DNA from: an uncultured Prevotellaceae bacterium
Lineage (GTDB): Bacteria > Bacteroidota > Bacteroidia > Bacteroidales > Bacteroidaceae
Length of the DNA stretch: 64,000 nucleotides
Direction of reading: 5' to 3'
Assembly (NCBI GenBank): GCA_902768785.1
Contig: CACXMM010000001.1
Coordinates: forward strand, 266,396-330,395
Below the pieces are notes generated by a model. It ran no database searches. It was not told the origin of the DNA and worked only from the letters and a program-made list of their open reading frames with translations. Numbering within the stretch: the first letter of the stretch is position 1; each line of letters starts with the position of its first letter. Below, piece after piece: positions 27,724-35,916 of this stretch. Position numbers and translations under genes: made by a program.

Positions 27724-28602
27724 CTATCTATGTTCTTTATAGCTTCTGGCTTGCGCCAGAAGCACTTCCAAATGACGTTTCTCGCTGAGAAGCTGTTCTA
27801 TTTGTTGCCTAAGAATGGGCACTTCCTGACGCAGTTGTTTGTTCTTTTCGTGTAAAAGTCTGTTTTCTTCCTGAAGACTCTTGTTATTGTCTTGGAGTTG
27901 TCTGTTCATTTCTTGAAGGTCTCTGTTGTTGCCTGTTAGACGCAGTAACTCTTCTTCCTGTCCTTTTCGATAGCCTGTTCTGGCAGCATACATACGTTCC
28001 TTGATTCCGCCTTGCGTAACAAACTGCTTGTCGAGACCTTCCAAATAGGTTTTCATCATTTTGTCAATGATATGAAGCAAAGAAAGAGCGATGTTACACA
28101 GTTCTTCGTCATTCCACTTGTGGAAATACGGTTCATAGTCGGCTACAAGATTATGGTATCTGCAAAAATGGAGCATCTCATTGTAACGCGGATGCTGCTT
28201 GTTCCAAATGAAAAGATGACGTGTCTGTAAATAATCCTCGTAGTCAGCACGTAGTTCCTTGAAAGACGAACGCGCCACGTTGAGAAGCTTCAATTGCAGT
28301 TCTGCAGAAGCGACACCTTCTGCCATACCTTCTATGATATTTTGCTTACCTGAGCGGGCAGCCTGTAACATCTGATCCACCGTACGGTCGCCTTTACTCG
28401 GCAGGAAGCGATTCACGAAGTGAAACGTCATGACATACAACACTTCTGATTTCTGGTAAAAGAAAAGATTGTTCACCTGCACCTCATTCTGTAGGACTTT
28501 GGGAAGTTCATTCTTTTTCATAGCATCGGCGTTGTTTGCGCCTTCACGATTGTTGTTGAGATTCTCGTTATCTCCGCTGTTTTTGTTGTCAATGTTTTTC
28601 AT
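27724..28602 (-). CDS. Four-helix-bundle (S23 / IVP-like) protein with coiled-coil tail
   Basis: 292 residues. An Asn-rich N-terminus (1-30) is followed by a four-helix-bundle domain of the 23S rRNA intervening-sequence-protein family: ARSGKQNIIEGMAEG matches the NIAEG core and LLNVARSSFKELRADYEDYL the second helix. From about residue 220 there is a long coiled coil rich in LLxENxxL repeats. Function is not established; relatives include Avd of diversity-generating retroelements. No reverse transcriptase is present nearby. It is flanked on both sides by CTAG arrays found elsewhere only as short intergenic pieces. Confidence 0.75.
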   Translation of the reverse strand: MKNIDNKNSGDNENLNNNREGANNADAMKKNELPKVLQNEVQVNNLFFYQKSEVLYVMTFHFVNRFLPSKGDRTVDQMLQAARSGKQNIIEGMAEGVASAELQLKLLNVARSSFKELRADYEDYLQTRHLFIWNKQHPRYNEMLHFCRYHNLVADYEPYFHKWNDEELCNIALSLLHIIDKMMKTYLEGLDKQFVTQGGIKERMYAARTGYRKGQEEELLRLTGNNRDLQEMNRQLQDNNKSLQEENRLLHEKNKQLRQEVPILRQQIEQLLSEKRHLEVLLAQARSYKEHR

Positions 28603-28631
28603 ATTTATTATGTTTTTTCAATAATATTATA

Positions 28632-28693
28632 GAGGAACTAGTTAACTAGATCAACTAGAGGAACTAGGGAAACTAGTTTCCCTAGTTAAACTA
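28632..28693. repeat. aactag array, right of the four-helix-bundle gene
   Basis: Units GAACTAG, TTAACTAG, TCAACTAG, GGAAACTAG; the same unit as 27603-27704, mostly in the same orientation. Confidence 0.8.
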
Positions 28694-28711
28694 TTATGCT
28701 GTGCAAAATAA

Positions 28712-30619
28712 TCAATCGAGTGCCTCATACACCGAGTGGTTGCTCTTGAACTCGGGCACGATAGCTTTCATTTCCTTTACGGTGTTCATCACATCATACT
28801 GGTAGCTATGTGTGATCAGGTCGTTGATGTTGTGTTTCACCTCTTCGAAATCATATTCGCGCACCTGGGCGATCTTGATCTTTTCGTTGAACGTAGGCTT
28901 GGTCACCTCCTTGTCGTTCAACACCTCCTCGTAGAGTTTCTCGCCATCACGCAAACCCGTATAGACAATCTTTACGTTCTGTGCCCCGCTCAACTTAATC
29001 ATCCGCTGAGCCAGGTCGGCAATTTTCACGGGAGCCCCCATGTCAAACACAAAGATCTCACCGCCCTTGCCCATCGTTCCTGCCTCTAATACCAGCTTAC
29101 AGGCTTCAGGAATGAGCATGAAATAACGGAAGATATTCGGGTGGGTGACAGTTACCGGACCGCCATTCTTGATCTGTTCCCTGAAGAGCGGGATCACCGA
29201 TCCGTTTGATCCCAGCACATTGCCGAAACGGGTTGTCACGAACTGTGTCACTCCCTGAACCTTACCTTCCTTGATAGCCCGGTCTAAGCTTTGCACATAG
29301 ATCTCACAGATACGCTTGGAGCAGCCCATCACGTTGGTTGGGTTCACCGCCTTGTCGGTAGAGACCATCACGAATTTCTTCACACCATATTTCACGGAGA
29401 GGTCGGCAATCACCTTCGTACCATTGATATTGTTCTGCACCGCCTCACAGGGGTTGTCCTCCATCATCGGCACATGCTTATAGGCAGCCGCATGGAACAC
29501 ATAGTCAGGTCTGAACATCTTAAAGATAGCCTCCATGCGGGTCTTGTTACAGATGGAGGTAACTATGGCCTCCGCCTTCACATGGGGATAATTCTTGGCC
29601 ATCATCAGTCGGATGTCATGCTGCGGGGTTTCGGCCTGATCGATCAATACCATCTTATCCGGGTCGAACTTCGCAATCTGGCGCACCATCTCACTACCGA
29701 TACTACCAGCTGATCCCGTGATCAGCACCCGTTTCCCTTTCAACAAGTTCTCCACCGCATTCAGATCGACCTGAATCTCGTCACGGGGCAGCAGATCCTC
29801 GATCTCCACCTCACGCAGCTGGGCAGAAGTGATATCACTCTTTCCATCCCATTGAACGGCTGGGTTCATCGTGAATATTTTCACGCCAGCCTCCATCAGG
29901 CGGTCAACCATCACGGGATTCTGTGTGAACCGCTCCTGTTTCAAGGGTGACACCAGCAGGGTTTTCACCCCATTCAGTCGCATAATGGCAGGCAGTTTGG
30001 CATCGTTTTTATAAACCCTGACACCCATCAGCACCTTTCCAGCCATATCGCTGCCATCACTCACGAAACCCTTCAGTCTGAAACGTTGGGGAGTATCGTT
30101 AATAATGGAACGGGCCAATCCCATGCCACCGTTCTTCACACCATATATAAATACAGGTTTGGACAACTCGTCACGCTTTCCGAAATCATACACCCACTTC
30201 AGGATCATACGGACACCGCACATCACCACAGTGGAAAGGATGAACATCAGCACCAGTTCCTTGAACCGTAAGTTCACCAAGAAGGAATCGTCAGAAACCA
30301 ATGCACGACAGATCAGCACACCAATGGCACCAATGAGATTGGCCACGACAATCCGGTGAAGATCCGCGAACGAGGTATAGCGCATCACACCCTGATAGGT
30401 TTTCATCACACGGAAACCAATCAGGAAGAAGATCAGATAAAAGCACAAGGTACCTATCAAAGGCCAGAAGATTCGGGTGGTTTGGGTAACACCATGATCG
30501 AGGGTATAACTGATTACACCTGATATAACTACGACCAAGCAGTCAAATAAGAGAACACCCCAATAGGGTACCGCTCTCTTTGTGAAATACCAGTTGGCTA
30601 ATCTATCAATCAATCTCAT
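28712..30619 (-). CDS. Membrane-bound nucleotide-sugar 4,6-dehydratase (CapD/FlaA1/PglF type)
   Basis: 635 residues from the ATG at 30619. Four N-terminal transmembrane helices and a CoA-binding-like domain precede an SDR dehydratase domain: VLITGSAGSIGSEMVRQI binds NAD, and VSTDKAV plus VMGCSKR provide the Ser and Met-Lys of the SMK active site that replaces the usual Tyr-Lys. It converts UDP-GlcNAc to the 4-keto-6-deoxy sugar for bacillosamine-, Qui- or Fuc-type sugars. Separated from the main polysaccharide locus by the 30.8-39.5 kb inserts. Confidence 0.88.
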   Translation of the reverse strand: MRLIDRLANWYFTKRAVPYWGVLLFDCLVVVISGVISYTLDHGVTQTTRIFWPLIGTLCFYLIFFLIGFRVMKTYQGVMRYTSFADLHRIVVANLIGAIGVLICRALVSDDSFLVNLRFKELVLMFILSTVVMCGVRMILKWVYDFGKRDELSKPVFIYGVKNGGMGLARSIINDTPQRFRLKGFVSDGSDMAGKVLMGVRVYKNDAKLPAIMRLNGVKTLLVSPLKQERFTQNPVMVDRLMEAGVKIFTMNPAVQWDGKSDITSAQLREVEIEDLLPRDEIQVDLNAVENLLKGKRVLITGSAGSIGSEMVRQIAKFDPDKMVLIDQAETPQHDIRLMMAKNYPHVKAEAIVTSICNKTRMEAIFKMFRPDYVFHAAAYKHVPMMEDNPCEAVQNNINGTKVIADLSVKYGVKKFVMVSTDKAVNPTNVMGCSKRICEIYVQSLDRAIKEGKVQGVTQFVTTRFGNVLGSNGSVIPLFREQIKNGGPVTVTHPNIFRYFMLIPEACKLVLEAGTMGKGGEIFVFDMGAPVKIADLAQRMIKLSGAQNVKIVYTGLRDGEKLYEEVLNDKEVTKPTFNEKIKIAQVREYDFEEVKHNINDLITHSYQYDVMNTVKEMKAIVPEFKSNHSVYEALD

Positions 30620-30660
30620 AAAGTCTAATCTTAGAACTAAATTTTTCTCATTCGAGCGCA

Positions 30661-30692
30661 CAAAAGTACAAAAAAATCCAATGCCATCCAAA
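30661..30692 (-). promoter_or_regulatory. Promoter of the CapD-type dehydratase gene
   Basis: -7 box TACTTTTG (30661-30668) with TTTG 20 bases upstream, matching the Bacteroidetes consensus TTTG-N~20-TAnnTTTG. Confidence 0.7.
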
Positions 30693-30824
30693 TTATTATC
30701 TCAAAAACGTTTGATTACGTCTCATTTTTATATTTAGTTCCATCATGGTGTAACCGCAGTTCCAAAAAAATACCGACCTTTGCAGCCCAATAACCTAATT
30801 TTAAATATTTAATTCTAATGTAGC

Positions 30825-31181
30825 ATGAAGCAAAATTATTTAAACCAATTCATTATGGAATTCGCTAAGAGCATTCACAAAGAGATTTTAAAACAAGAAG
30901 GCCGCTTGACTATCATAGCATTAGCTGGCCATGTACACAAGAGAGTGTTTCAATCTGTATCGTACCTGAAAATGCAGTTCCGCACCTGGTTCTATTCCAT
31001 CTTATGCATTGCCATGGTGACCTCACGCGAAGAATTCCTGAGGCATTGGATGGTACTCGGAGAGTACATCTACTATGTGGCAGAAGAGTACAGTGACGAA
31101 CTGATAGAAGAGCACTGCAGAAAGAAGAAAGGCTGTGTAGTTTCACCAAAACGTGAGAATGATGAACAAGGAAGCCGCTAA
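30825..31181 (+). CDS. Uncharacterised small protein upstream of the replication-like ATPase
   Basis: 118 residues, not recognised. Lys/Glu-rich helices surround a hydrophobic centre (TWFYSILCIAMV). An internal ATG (MEFAKSIHKE, residue 11) is an alternative start. The 3' end overlaps the next gene by about 23 bases, so the two are probably co-transcribed. It begins the plus-strand module at 30.8-35.9 kb. Confidence 0.55.
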   Translation: MKQNYLNQFIMEFAKSIHKEILKQEGRLTIIALAGHVHKRVFQSVSYLKMQFRTWFYSILCIAMVTSREEFLRHWMVLGEYIYYVAEEYSDELIEEHCRKKKGCVVSPKRENDEQGSR

Positions 31182-32343
31182 GTTGATCATCCTGGAGATG
31201 AGCCATGCCGGCATCACGGCCGACATGGAGAAGATGCTGGACCGGTTGGAGAACCGTCGCATCACTCCCGAGAAAGAGTTGCCGAAGATGGAGTTCCTCT
31301 TCACCCTGTTCCAGAAGCCCTGCTTCCCCCGTGGGGAGCTGGTGGCGATTTCGGGAAAGGCCAAGAGTGGCAAGACCTTCATCAGCAGTATCCTGATGGC
31401 GCTCTGTTTCCGCAGTGAGGTACTCTCAGTGAAACGCAACAGTCCTGGAATGCTCCGTGTACTTTGGTACGATACCGAGCAAAGCGAGGAATCCACCCAG
31501 GATATCCTCCGCCACCGAATCATTCCCATGACCGGAATGGACGAGCAGTCCTTCCCCATGGAGTTGTTCGACATCTTCAATGTCAGGGCCGACATGTACA
31601 ACGACCGCCTTCCCATGCTGGAGGCGGCCGTCAACCACTATCATCCCGACCTGGTGATTCTCGATGGTATCCGCGACCTGATAACAGACATCAACGACGG
31701 CGTGGTGGCACAGGACTGTATCGAACGACTCATGCACCTGGCTTCCGCCAACCGTTGTTGCATCGTCTGCATCCTCCATCAGAACAAGTCAGCCGAAGAC
31801 AAGAACCTGAGGGGCTGGATAGGAACAGAGCTGAAGAACAAAGGCTTCGAGGTTTACGAGTGCTATAAGTCGTCAGAGCGTATCTTCTCGTGGGCACAGA
31901 CCGATACCCGTAAATACGATATCCTGGACAAACTGCAGTTTGCCGTAAACGAAGAGGGTATCCCCTATCTCTGTACACAGGAGCAGCTGACCGAGGCACT
32001 CTACAAAGCCCAGCGAAACCTCTACGAAGAGCATAAGCCCATGGACCAGAAAAATGGCAGGATGCCCAGATTGAATCCACGGTATGTATTAGGCAGTGAG
32101 AACGGAGTTCCTGTTCTCGATCTCAAGAAGCTGTTCTGCGACTGCATGGAAGTGAATCGTTCCTACACGGAATATGAACTCAACAAGAGAGCCTGCGAAA
32201 CGGCCAATATTATGAGTAACTCATTTTATAACAATATATTACATAATGCCATTAAACAAAATGTTATTATTGAAAACATCGGAAAGGATGGTAAAAAGGC
32301 CTTTTCACGCCCAATCATACAGTCAATACTGGAGTTTTCGTAG
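31159..32343 (+). CDS. RepA/AAA_25-type replication ATPase
   Basis: About 394 residues (starts at 31159 or 31162). RecA-like P-loop ATPase: Walker A ISGKAKSGKTFISS near residue 70, VLWYDTEQSEES, and Walker B PDLVILDGIRDLI. This resembles hexameric RepA-type helicases of plasmids and Bacteroidetes mobile elements. The C-terminal ~100 residues look like a winged-helix region (YTEYELNKRACETANIMSNS). With the DUF6371 gene downstream it suggests a helicase-primase pair, remnant or active, of a replicating element. Confidence 0.75.
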   Translation: MMNKEAAKLIILEMSHAGITADMEKMLDRLENRRITPEKELPKMEFLFTLFQKPCFPRGELVAISGKAKSGKTFISSILMALCFRSEVLSVKRNSPGMLRVLWYDTEQSEESTQDILRHRIIPMTGMDEQSFPMELFDIFNVRADMYNDRLPMLEAAVNHYHPDLVILDGIRDLITDINDGVVAQDCIERLMHLASANRCCIVCILHQNKSAEDKNLRGWIGTELKNKGFEVYECYKSSERIFSWAQTDTRKYDILDKLQFAVNEEGIPYLCTQEQLTEALYKAQRNLYEEHKPMDQKNGRMPRLNPRYVLGSENGVPVLDLKKLFCDCMEVNRSYTEYELNKRACETANIMSNSFYNNILHNAIKQNVIIENIGKDGKKAFSRPIIQSILEFS

Positions 32344-32360
32344 GTCTTTCCATCCCCTTC

Positions 32361-32445
32361 CGAGGTGAAGGCTTCAAGCCCCCATACGTAACTCCCCCCT
32401 TGGGGGGGGAGTAGTATGAGGGGGCTGTATGAAGCAACTTCACCG
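32361..32445. promoter_or_regulatory. Large GC hairpin between the ATPase and DUF6371 genes
   Basis: AGCCCCCATAC...ACTCCCCCC pairs with GGGGGGAGT...GTATGAGGGGGCT (32377-32426). Outer GGTGAAG/CTTCACC and GCTTCA/TGAAGC pairs extend it. Either an attenuator/terminator or an element of the palindromic repeat class. Confidence 0.65.
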
Positions 32446-32489
32446 AGGAAAACACCCCACCCCTCAAAATAACCTAAAACCAAAATAAC

Positions 32490-33206
32490 ATGAAACTGTA
32501 TTTCAAATCATTATCAGATCAACTGATCAACCAGCCGCAAGACGGCAAGACCTTAGTAGAACGTTACGCCAGCAACCAGTCTGACTTCTGTCAGGCAGTC
32601 GTTACCGCCGGCTATCTCTCGCAACAGCAGATGGAACACGCTGCGCTGCAGTATCATTTAGGGAAGTCAACCACCGGAGGGGTTATCTTCTGGGAGATTG
32701 ACGAGGAACAGAGGATCCGCGATGGTAAGGTGATGACCTACCTCTCCAACTGTCATCGGAACAAGGAGAAGCCACCCACCTGGGTAAGTTTCCTGCTGAA
32801 GAAACAAAATGCCATCCCTCATGTCTTTGATGCGAAACAGTGTCTGTTCGGACAACACCTGCTACCGAAAGAAGACTCATCCATCATCGCTGTCGTAGAA
32901 GCAGAGAAGACCGCCGTGATCTGCTCTGAGTTGTTCCCCGAGTACTGTTGGATGGCCACCGGTGGACAGTCGATGCTCAATGTCGCCAAGCTCTATCCCC
33001 TGAGAGAGCACCGGATAGTACTGTTCCCCGATACCGACGAAACCGGCCAGACCTACACACAATGGAAGGATGTGACACTGGCAGCACAAGATATGTTCCA
33101 CTACCCCATCCGGGTAAGCAGAGTCCTCGAAGAGCACGCTACAGCCGATCAGAAACGGCGGAAGATCGACATCGTTGACTTTCTCTTTGAAGGTTATGCC
33201 TCCTAA
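32490..33206 (+). CDS. DUF6371 / Toprim-like protein
   Basis: 238 residues. The central part (VVEAEKTAVICSELFPEYCWMATGGQ followed by RIVLFPDTDETGQTYTQW) has a Toprim layout: glutamate in the first motif and DxD in the second, as in primases. No CHC2 zinc finger is visible. Genes of this type occur with RepA-like ATPases in Bacteroidetes integrated elements. Probable role: primase-like partner of the ATPase. Confidence 0.7.
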   Translation: MKLYFKSLSDQLINQPQDGKTLVERYASNQSDFCQAVVTAGYLSQQQMEHAALQYHLGKSTTGGVIFWEIDEEQRIRDGKVMTYLSNCHRNKEKPPTWVSFLLKKQNAIPHVFDAKQCLFGQHLLPKEDSSIIAVVEAEKTAVICSELFPEYCWMATGGQSMLNVAKLYPLREHRIVLFPDTDETGQTYTQWKDVTLAAQDMFHYPIRVSRVLEEHATADQKRRKIDIVDFLFEGYAS

Positions 33207-33261
33207 CTACTATCTTTTCACTTCAAAAGTACTATAAAAAACTGATAAAAACACTATCTTT

Positions 33262-33477
33262 ATGAGCACAATCAAAAGCTATGGCAAATCCGAACTGGCC
33301 ATGATGTATTTCCCCCATGCTGAGACCAAGAGAGGGGCCTTGAATAACCTCAATAATTGGATCCGAGGCAACAGCGACCTCAATGAATCCCTCCAGCAGT
33401 GTGGTATGCCACAGAAATCGAAGTTCTTCACCCCGAAGGAAGTCTCCCTCATCTTCCATTTCCTGGGAGAACCGTAA
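33262..33477 (+). CDS. DUF4248 family protein
   Basis: 71 residues; MSTIKSYGKSELAMMYFPH and LNNWIRGNSDL identify the DUF4248 family, small proteins found beside HU-like and amidase genes near Bacteroidales capsule loci. FTPKEVSLIFHFLGEP at the end suggests a small helix-turn-helix-like fold. Function unknown. Confidence 0.75.
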   Translation: MSTIKSYGKSELAMMYFPHAETKRGALNNLNNWIRGNSDLNESLQQCGMPQKSKFFTPKEVSLIFHFLGEP

Positions 33478-33482
33478 TGAAT

Positions 33483-33518
33483 GTCACACAGAACCAACGG
33501 TCACTCAAAGCGTAGCGG
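33483..33518. repeat. Outermost inverted repeat, left copy
   Basis: Bases 33491-33518 (GAACCAACGGTCACTCAAAG, then CGTAGCGG) are the exact reverse complement of 36310-36337, 28 of 28. The preceding GTCACACA corresponds to GTCCCACT on the other side. Together they bracket about 2.85 kb. Confidence 0.9.
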
Positions 33519-33525
33519 GGATTAT

Positions 33526-33837
33526 GTCACACAGAAACCACGGATATCACAGATATTTATCAGCCTATACGGCTGATGGTTTCTAAAAGACCTTGAAGTC
33601 AGTAGGGTTTTAAAGGTCCCGCAGAAATCGCAGAAATGGCAGAAATATTATATTTGATATATTACTTTGAACTCATATCACTATAGTGTTTTTAAATTTC
33701 TGTCATTTCCGCCATTTCTGCGGGACTCTTTAAATATCAAAAACACTTGGATTATAGGAACAATCAGCCGAATAGGCTGATATCTTTCCGTGTTTTCGGT
33801 GATTTCTGTGTGACCCCACCTCAGCCGTACAGGCTGA
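33526..33837. repeat. Nested palindromic repeat element 1
   Basis: Fills most of the gap between DUF4248 and HU genes. Outer arms: 33526-33580 (GTCACACAGAAACCACGG... to a TCAGCC-TATAC-GGCTGA hairpin) and inverted 33764-33814. Inner arms: 33616-33646 (GTCCCGCAGAAATCGCAG...) and inverted 33696-33726, 28 of 31 matching. The 49-base centre carries no gene. A further hairpin lies at 33821-33837. Confidence 0.9.
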
Positions 33838-33934
33838 AAAATCTACGTGATAAAAATCTGTGGGAAATAAGCATTTTATGGATAAAAGAGTCAGGATGTG
33901 TCACGATGTTCCCAATGCCCCCTAAGGAAATTCG

Positions 33935-33942
33935 TACCTTTG
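33935..33942 (+). promoter_or_regulatory. Probable promoter of the HU-like gene (-7 box TACCTTTG)
   Basis: TACCTTTG fits TAnnTTTG, 92 bases before the ATG. Between it and the gene are TTCAAAGT-type repeat units. Confidence 0.5.
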
Positions 33943-34033
33943 CATTGTCAGAGAAACACTCTGATGAACAACAGCTTTCGGCCCAGCGCGCAGCCAAAGT
34001 ACAATGTTCAAAGTCCAATGTACAAAGAATAAC

Positions 34034-34516
34034 ATGATTCGTTACGTACTAAAGAAAAATGCGAACAAAAAAAGCAGTGTGTTCCAGAAGTGGTTCGCCT
34101 ACCCCGTGATCGAGGAGACCCTCTGTCTCGACGACCTGGCCACCCACATGTCGCAACACAACACCCCTTTCTCCAAGGGTGTGATCAAGGGCTTGCTCAC
34201 CGATATGGTGATCTGTATCAAGGAGCTGCTCTTAGAAGGTAAGAACGTGAAGATCGACGACCTCGCCATCTTCTCCGTAGGTATCAAGAACACAAAAGGA
34301 GGAGCTGACAACGAAGACGACTTCAGCGTGGCAAAGAACATCTCGAATGTGAAGCTGCGTTCACGAGCCACCGGAGAACTGGGTCTGAAGGCACTTAACC
34401 TCAAGGCAACCCTGAAGCGGGCCCTTTCGCTCAACGGCACGCAGTCGGCTGACACCCCCGACAACAACCCGGATCCCTCACCTAATGATCCAGATACTGG
34501 GGACCAGGGCGAATAG
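34034..34516 (+). CDS. HU-like DNA-binding protein (Bacteroidetes histone-like family)
   Basis: 160 residues from the ATG at 34034. IHF/HU fold: LATHMSQHNTPFSKGVIKGLLTDMVICIKELLLEGKNVKIDDLAIFSVGI matches the helical dimerisation part and start of the beta arm. The Pro/Asp-rich tail (ADTPDNNPDPSPNDPDTGDQ) is acidic and probably disordered. It binds DNA; targets are unknown. Typical neighbour of smalltalk and amidase genes. Confidence 0.82.
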   Translation: MIRYVLKKNANKKSSVFQKWFAYPVIEETLCLDDLATHMSQHNTPFSKGVIKGLLTDMVICIKELLLEGKNVKIDDLAIFSVGIKNTKGGADNEDDFSVAKNISNVKLRSRATGELGLKALNLKATLKRALSLNGTQSADTPDNNPDPSPNDPDTGDQGE

Positions 34517-34588
34517 CCACTGACTCCTAAGAGGATCATCTGACTGCTGTCCGGGGCAAAGCCATGGGGACAAGACGGACAAGGCAAC

Positions 34589-34701
34589 GCTAATAATTGA
34601 CAATTGATAATGGACAATTGACAATTAAAGTCCAAAGGTCAATGTTCAAAGTTCAATGTTCAAAGATCAAAGTTCAAAGATCAAAGTTCAAAGTTCAAAG
34701 T
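34589..34701. repeat. ggacaattg and ttcaaagt repeats after the HU-like gene
   Basis: 34589-34625 holds palindromic CAATTG units (TTGACAATTGATAATGGACA), the family also found inside the DegT gene. 34629-34701 holds about eight TTCAAAGT/TTCAAAGA units, inverse of the TTTGAACT arrays at 22.1 and 23.8 kb. Confidence 0.85.
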
Positions 34702-34750
34702 AAAAATACCCCCATGTAGGCAGCCTGCAGCACCAGGTGCTCCTCTTTTT

Positions 34751-34812
34751 GTCCCGCAGAAATCGCAGAATTGAAAATCGGCGCCTTCGGGGAAAGCCAA
34801 ATGGCAGAAATA
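34751..34812. repeat. Left arm flanking GxxExxY gene 2
   Basis: GTCCCGCAGAAATCGCAGAA..., with an inserted GCGCC-rich piece; about 38 bases of it are identical to part of the arm at 35996-36056. The reverse complement of the arm type lies at 35230-35260. Confidence 0.85.
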
Positions 34813-34821
34813 ATTAATGTT

Positions 34822-35202
34822 CTAAAGGCCATTGACAATCCTATGGATGCTATCATGAAGGATATTGGCTGTATTGAAGTTTACCAACAGACCCACTTTC
34901 AAGTCCAAGAGTCTCAAATAAGTACGCGTCTGTTTAAAAAACACATCCTGTAGTTCTTTGACACTCTTCAACTCCACAACTACCCTGTCTTCTACAAGTA
35001 GATCCAGTCTGAGGGATGATTTCAGAATATGACCGTCATAAAGGATTGGGACATCTTTTTGCCATTCCACCTTAAGGCCTTGTTTTTGGAGTTCATAATA
35101 AAGAGCCTCCTCATAAACACTTTCAAGAAGTCCTGGTCCTAAAGCAACATACACATTATATATTGCTCCACGTACTTTGTAAGTGATTTCGTTGTCTGTC
35201 AT
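34822..35202 (-). CDS. GxxExxY protein (PD-(D/E)XK nuclease-like), copy 2
   Basis: 126 residues. Motif GLLESVY at 24-30; nuclease-like core D67 (LRLDLLVEDR) and E77-L-K79 (VVVELK), with the same ten-residue spacing as copy 1. Biochemical function is not known. The gene is on the opposite strand to its neighbours HU and smalltalk and fills the centre of an inverted pair of GTCCCGCAGAA arms that elsewhere in the window enclose no gene. This suggests the gene was carried with, or into, the palindrome. Confidence 0.85.
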   Translation of the reverse strand: MTDNEITYKVRGAIYNVYVALGPGLLESVYEEALYYELQKQGLKVEWQKDVPILYDGHILKSSLRLDLLVEDRVVVELKSVKELQDVFFKQTRTYLRLLDLKVGLLVNFNTANILHDSIHRIVNGL

Positions 35203-35229
35203 AATATAGATAAAACATATAGTATTAAA

Positions 35230-35260
35230 ATTTCTGTCATTTCCGCAATTTCTGCGAGAC
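35230..35260. repeat. Right arm flanking GxxExxY gene 2
   Basis: ATTTCTGTCATTTCCGCAAT..., ending TGCGAGAC; inverted relative to 34751-34812. Confidence 0.85.
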
Positions 35261-35301
35261 CTTTATAAAAACGTAATATTAACTATAAAATTGTATTTCA
35301 C

Positions 35302-35403
35302 ATGAAAATCTTCAAGAAACCCAGCTCCGATAAAATCGGCAACCTGCTCATCACGATCTTCACCGCAATCATCAGCACGCTCTTCATGCAAAGCTGCCAG
35401 TAG
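35302..35403 (+). CDS. Smalltalk-type small membrane protein
   Basis: 33 residues (MKIFKKPSSDKIGNLLITIF, then TAIISTLFMQSCQ): a short basic N-terminus, one hydrophobic helix and a final MQSCQ. Its size, pattern and place between HU-like and amidase genes match the Bacteroidetes 'smalltalk' family, of unknown role. It could be a lipoprotein-like or holin-like peptide; neither is shown. Confidence 0.7.
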   Translation: MKIFKKPSSDKIGNLLITIFTAIISTLFMQSCQ

Positions 35404-35469
35404 AAGATGGATGATGGATGAAGGATGAAGGATGAAAGATGAAAGATGAAAGATTAGAGATTAGAGATA
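35404..35469. repeat. gatgaaa repeat before the amidase gene
   Basis: About eight 7-base units (GATGGAT, GATGAAG, GATGAAA, GATTAGA) from the smalltalk stop to 6 bases before the amidase ATG, so it includes the ribosome-binding region. Same family as in the CE7 gene. Confidence 0.85.
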
Positions 35470-35474
35470 AAGAT

Positions 35475-35888
35475 ATGAGAAGAATTGATTTGATTGTCAT
35501 TCACTGCAGCGCAACTCGCTGCAATCGCGATTTCCCATTAGAGGAATTAGAGGCATGCCACCGTGCCAAAGGGTACAACGGCATTGGTTACCACTACTAC
35601 ATCACCCGTGATGGCAGGATCCATCCCTGCAGAAGCGAGGATGCCATTGGTGCTCATGCCAGGAAATATAACAAGCACAGTATTGGTATCTGCTACGAGG
35701 GCGGTCTCAACGAAAAGGGACAGTCTGACGACACCCGTACCCCGGCACAGAAAACCTCTTTGCTGACAGTCCTGTACAGTCTGAAGGCCGACTATCCCAA
35801 TGCCCTGATCCTCGGTCATCGCGACCTGCCTAATGTCCACAAGAACTGTCCTTGTTTCGATGCCCGCAGTGAATACAAGGACATCTGA
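35475..35888 (+). CDS. N-acetylmuramoyl-L-alanine amidase (T7-lysozyme-like)
   Basis: 137 residues from the ATG at 35475 (MRRIDLIVIHCSATR); the upstream extension is repeat-encoded. Amidase_2 fold with zinc-site residues in IVIHCSAT, ILGHRDL and the KNCPCFD end, plus GYHYYITRDGRI. It cleaves the amide bond between muramic acid and the stem peptide. No signal peptide, as for phage-type amidases, so it would need a holin-like route or lysis to reach the wall. Confidence 0.88.
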   Translation: MRRIDLIVIHCSATRCNRDFPLEELEACHRAKGYNGIGYHYYITRDGRIHPCRSEDAIGAHARKYNKHSIGICYEGGLNEKGQSDDTRTPAQKTSLLTVLYSLKADYPNALILGHRDLPNVHKNCPCFDARSEYKDI

Positions 35889-35916
35889 GAATTAGGCACG
35901 CAGAACTGAGGTTAAG

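Noticed and set aside
27724-28602. Diversity-generating retroelement, because of the Avd-like four-helix bundle
   Set aside because: No reverse transcriptase, template repeat or variable target gene is visible nearby.
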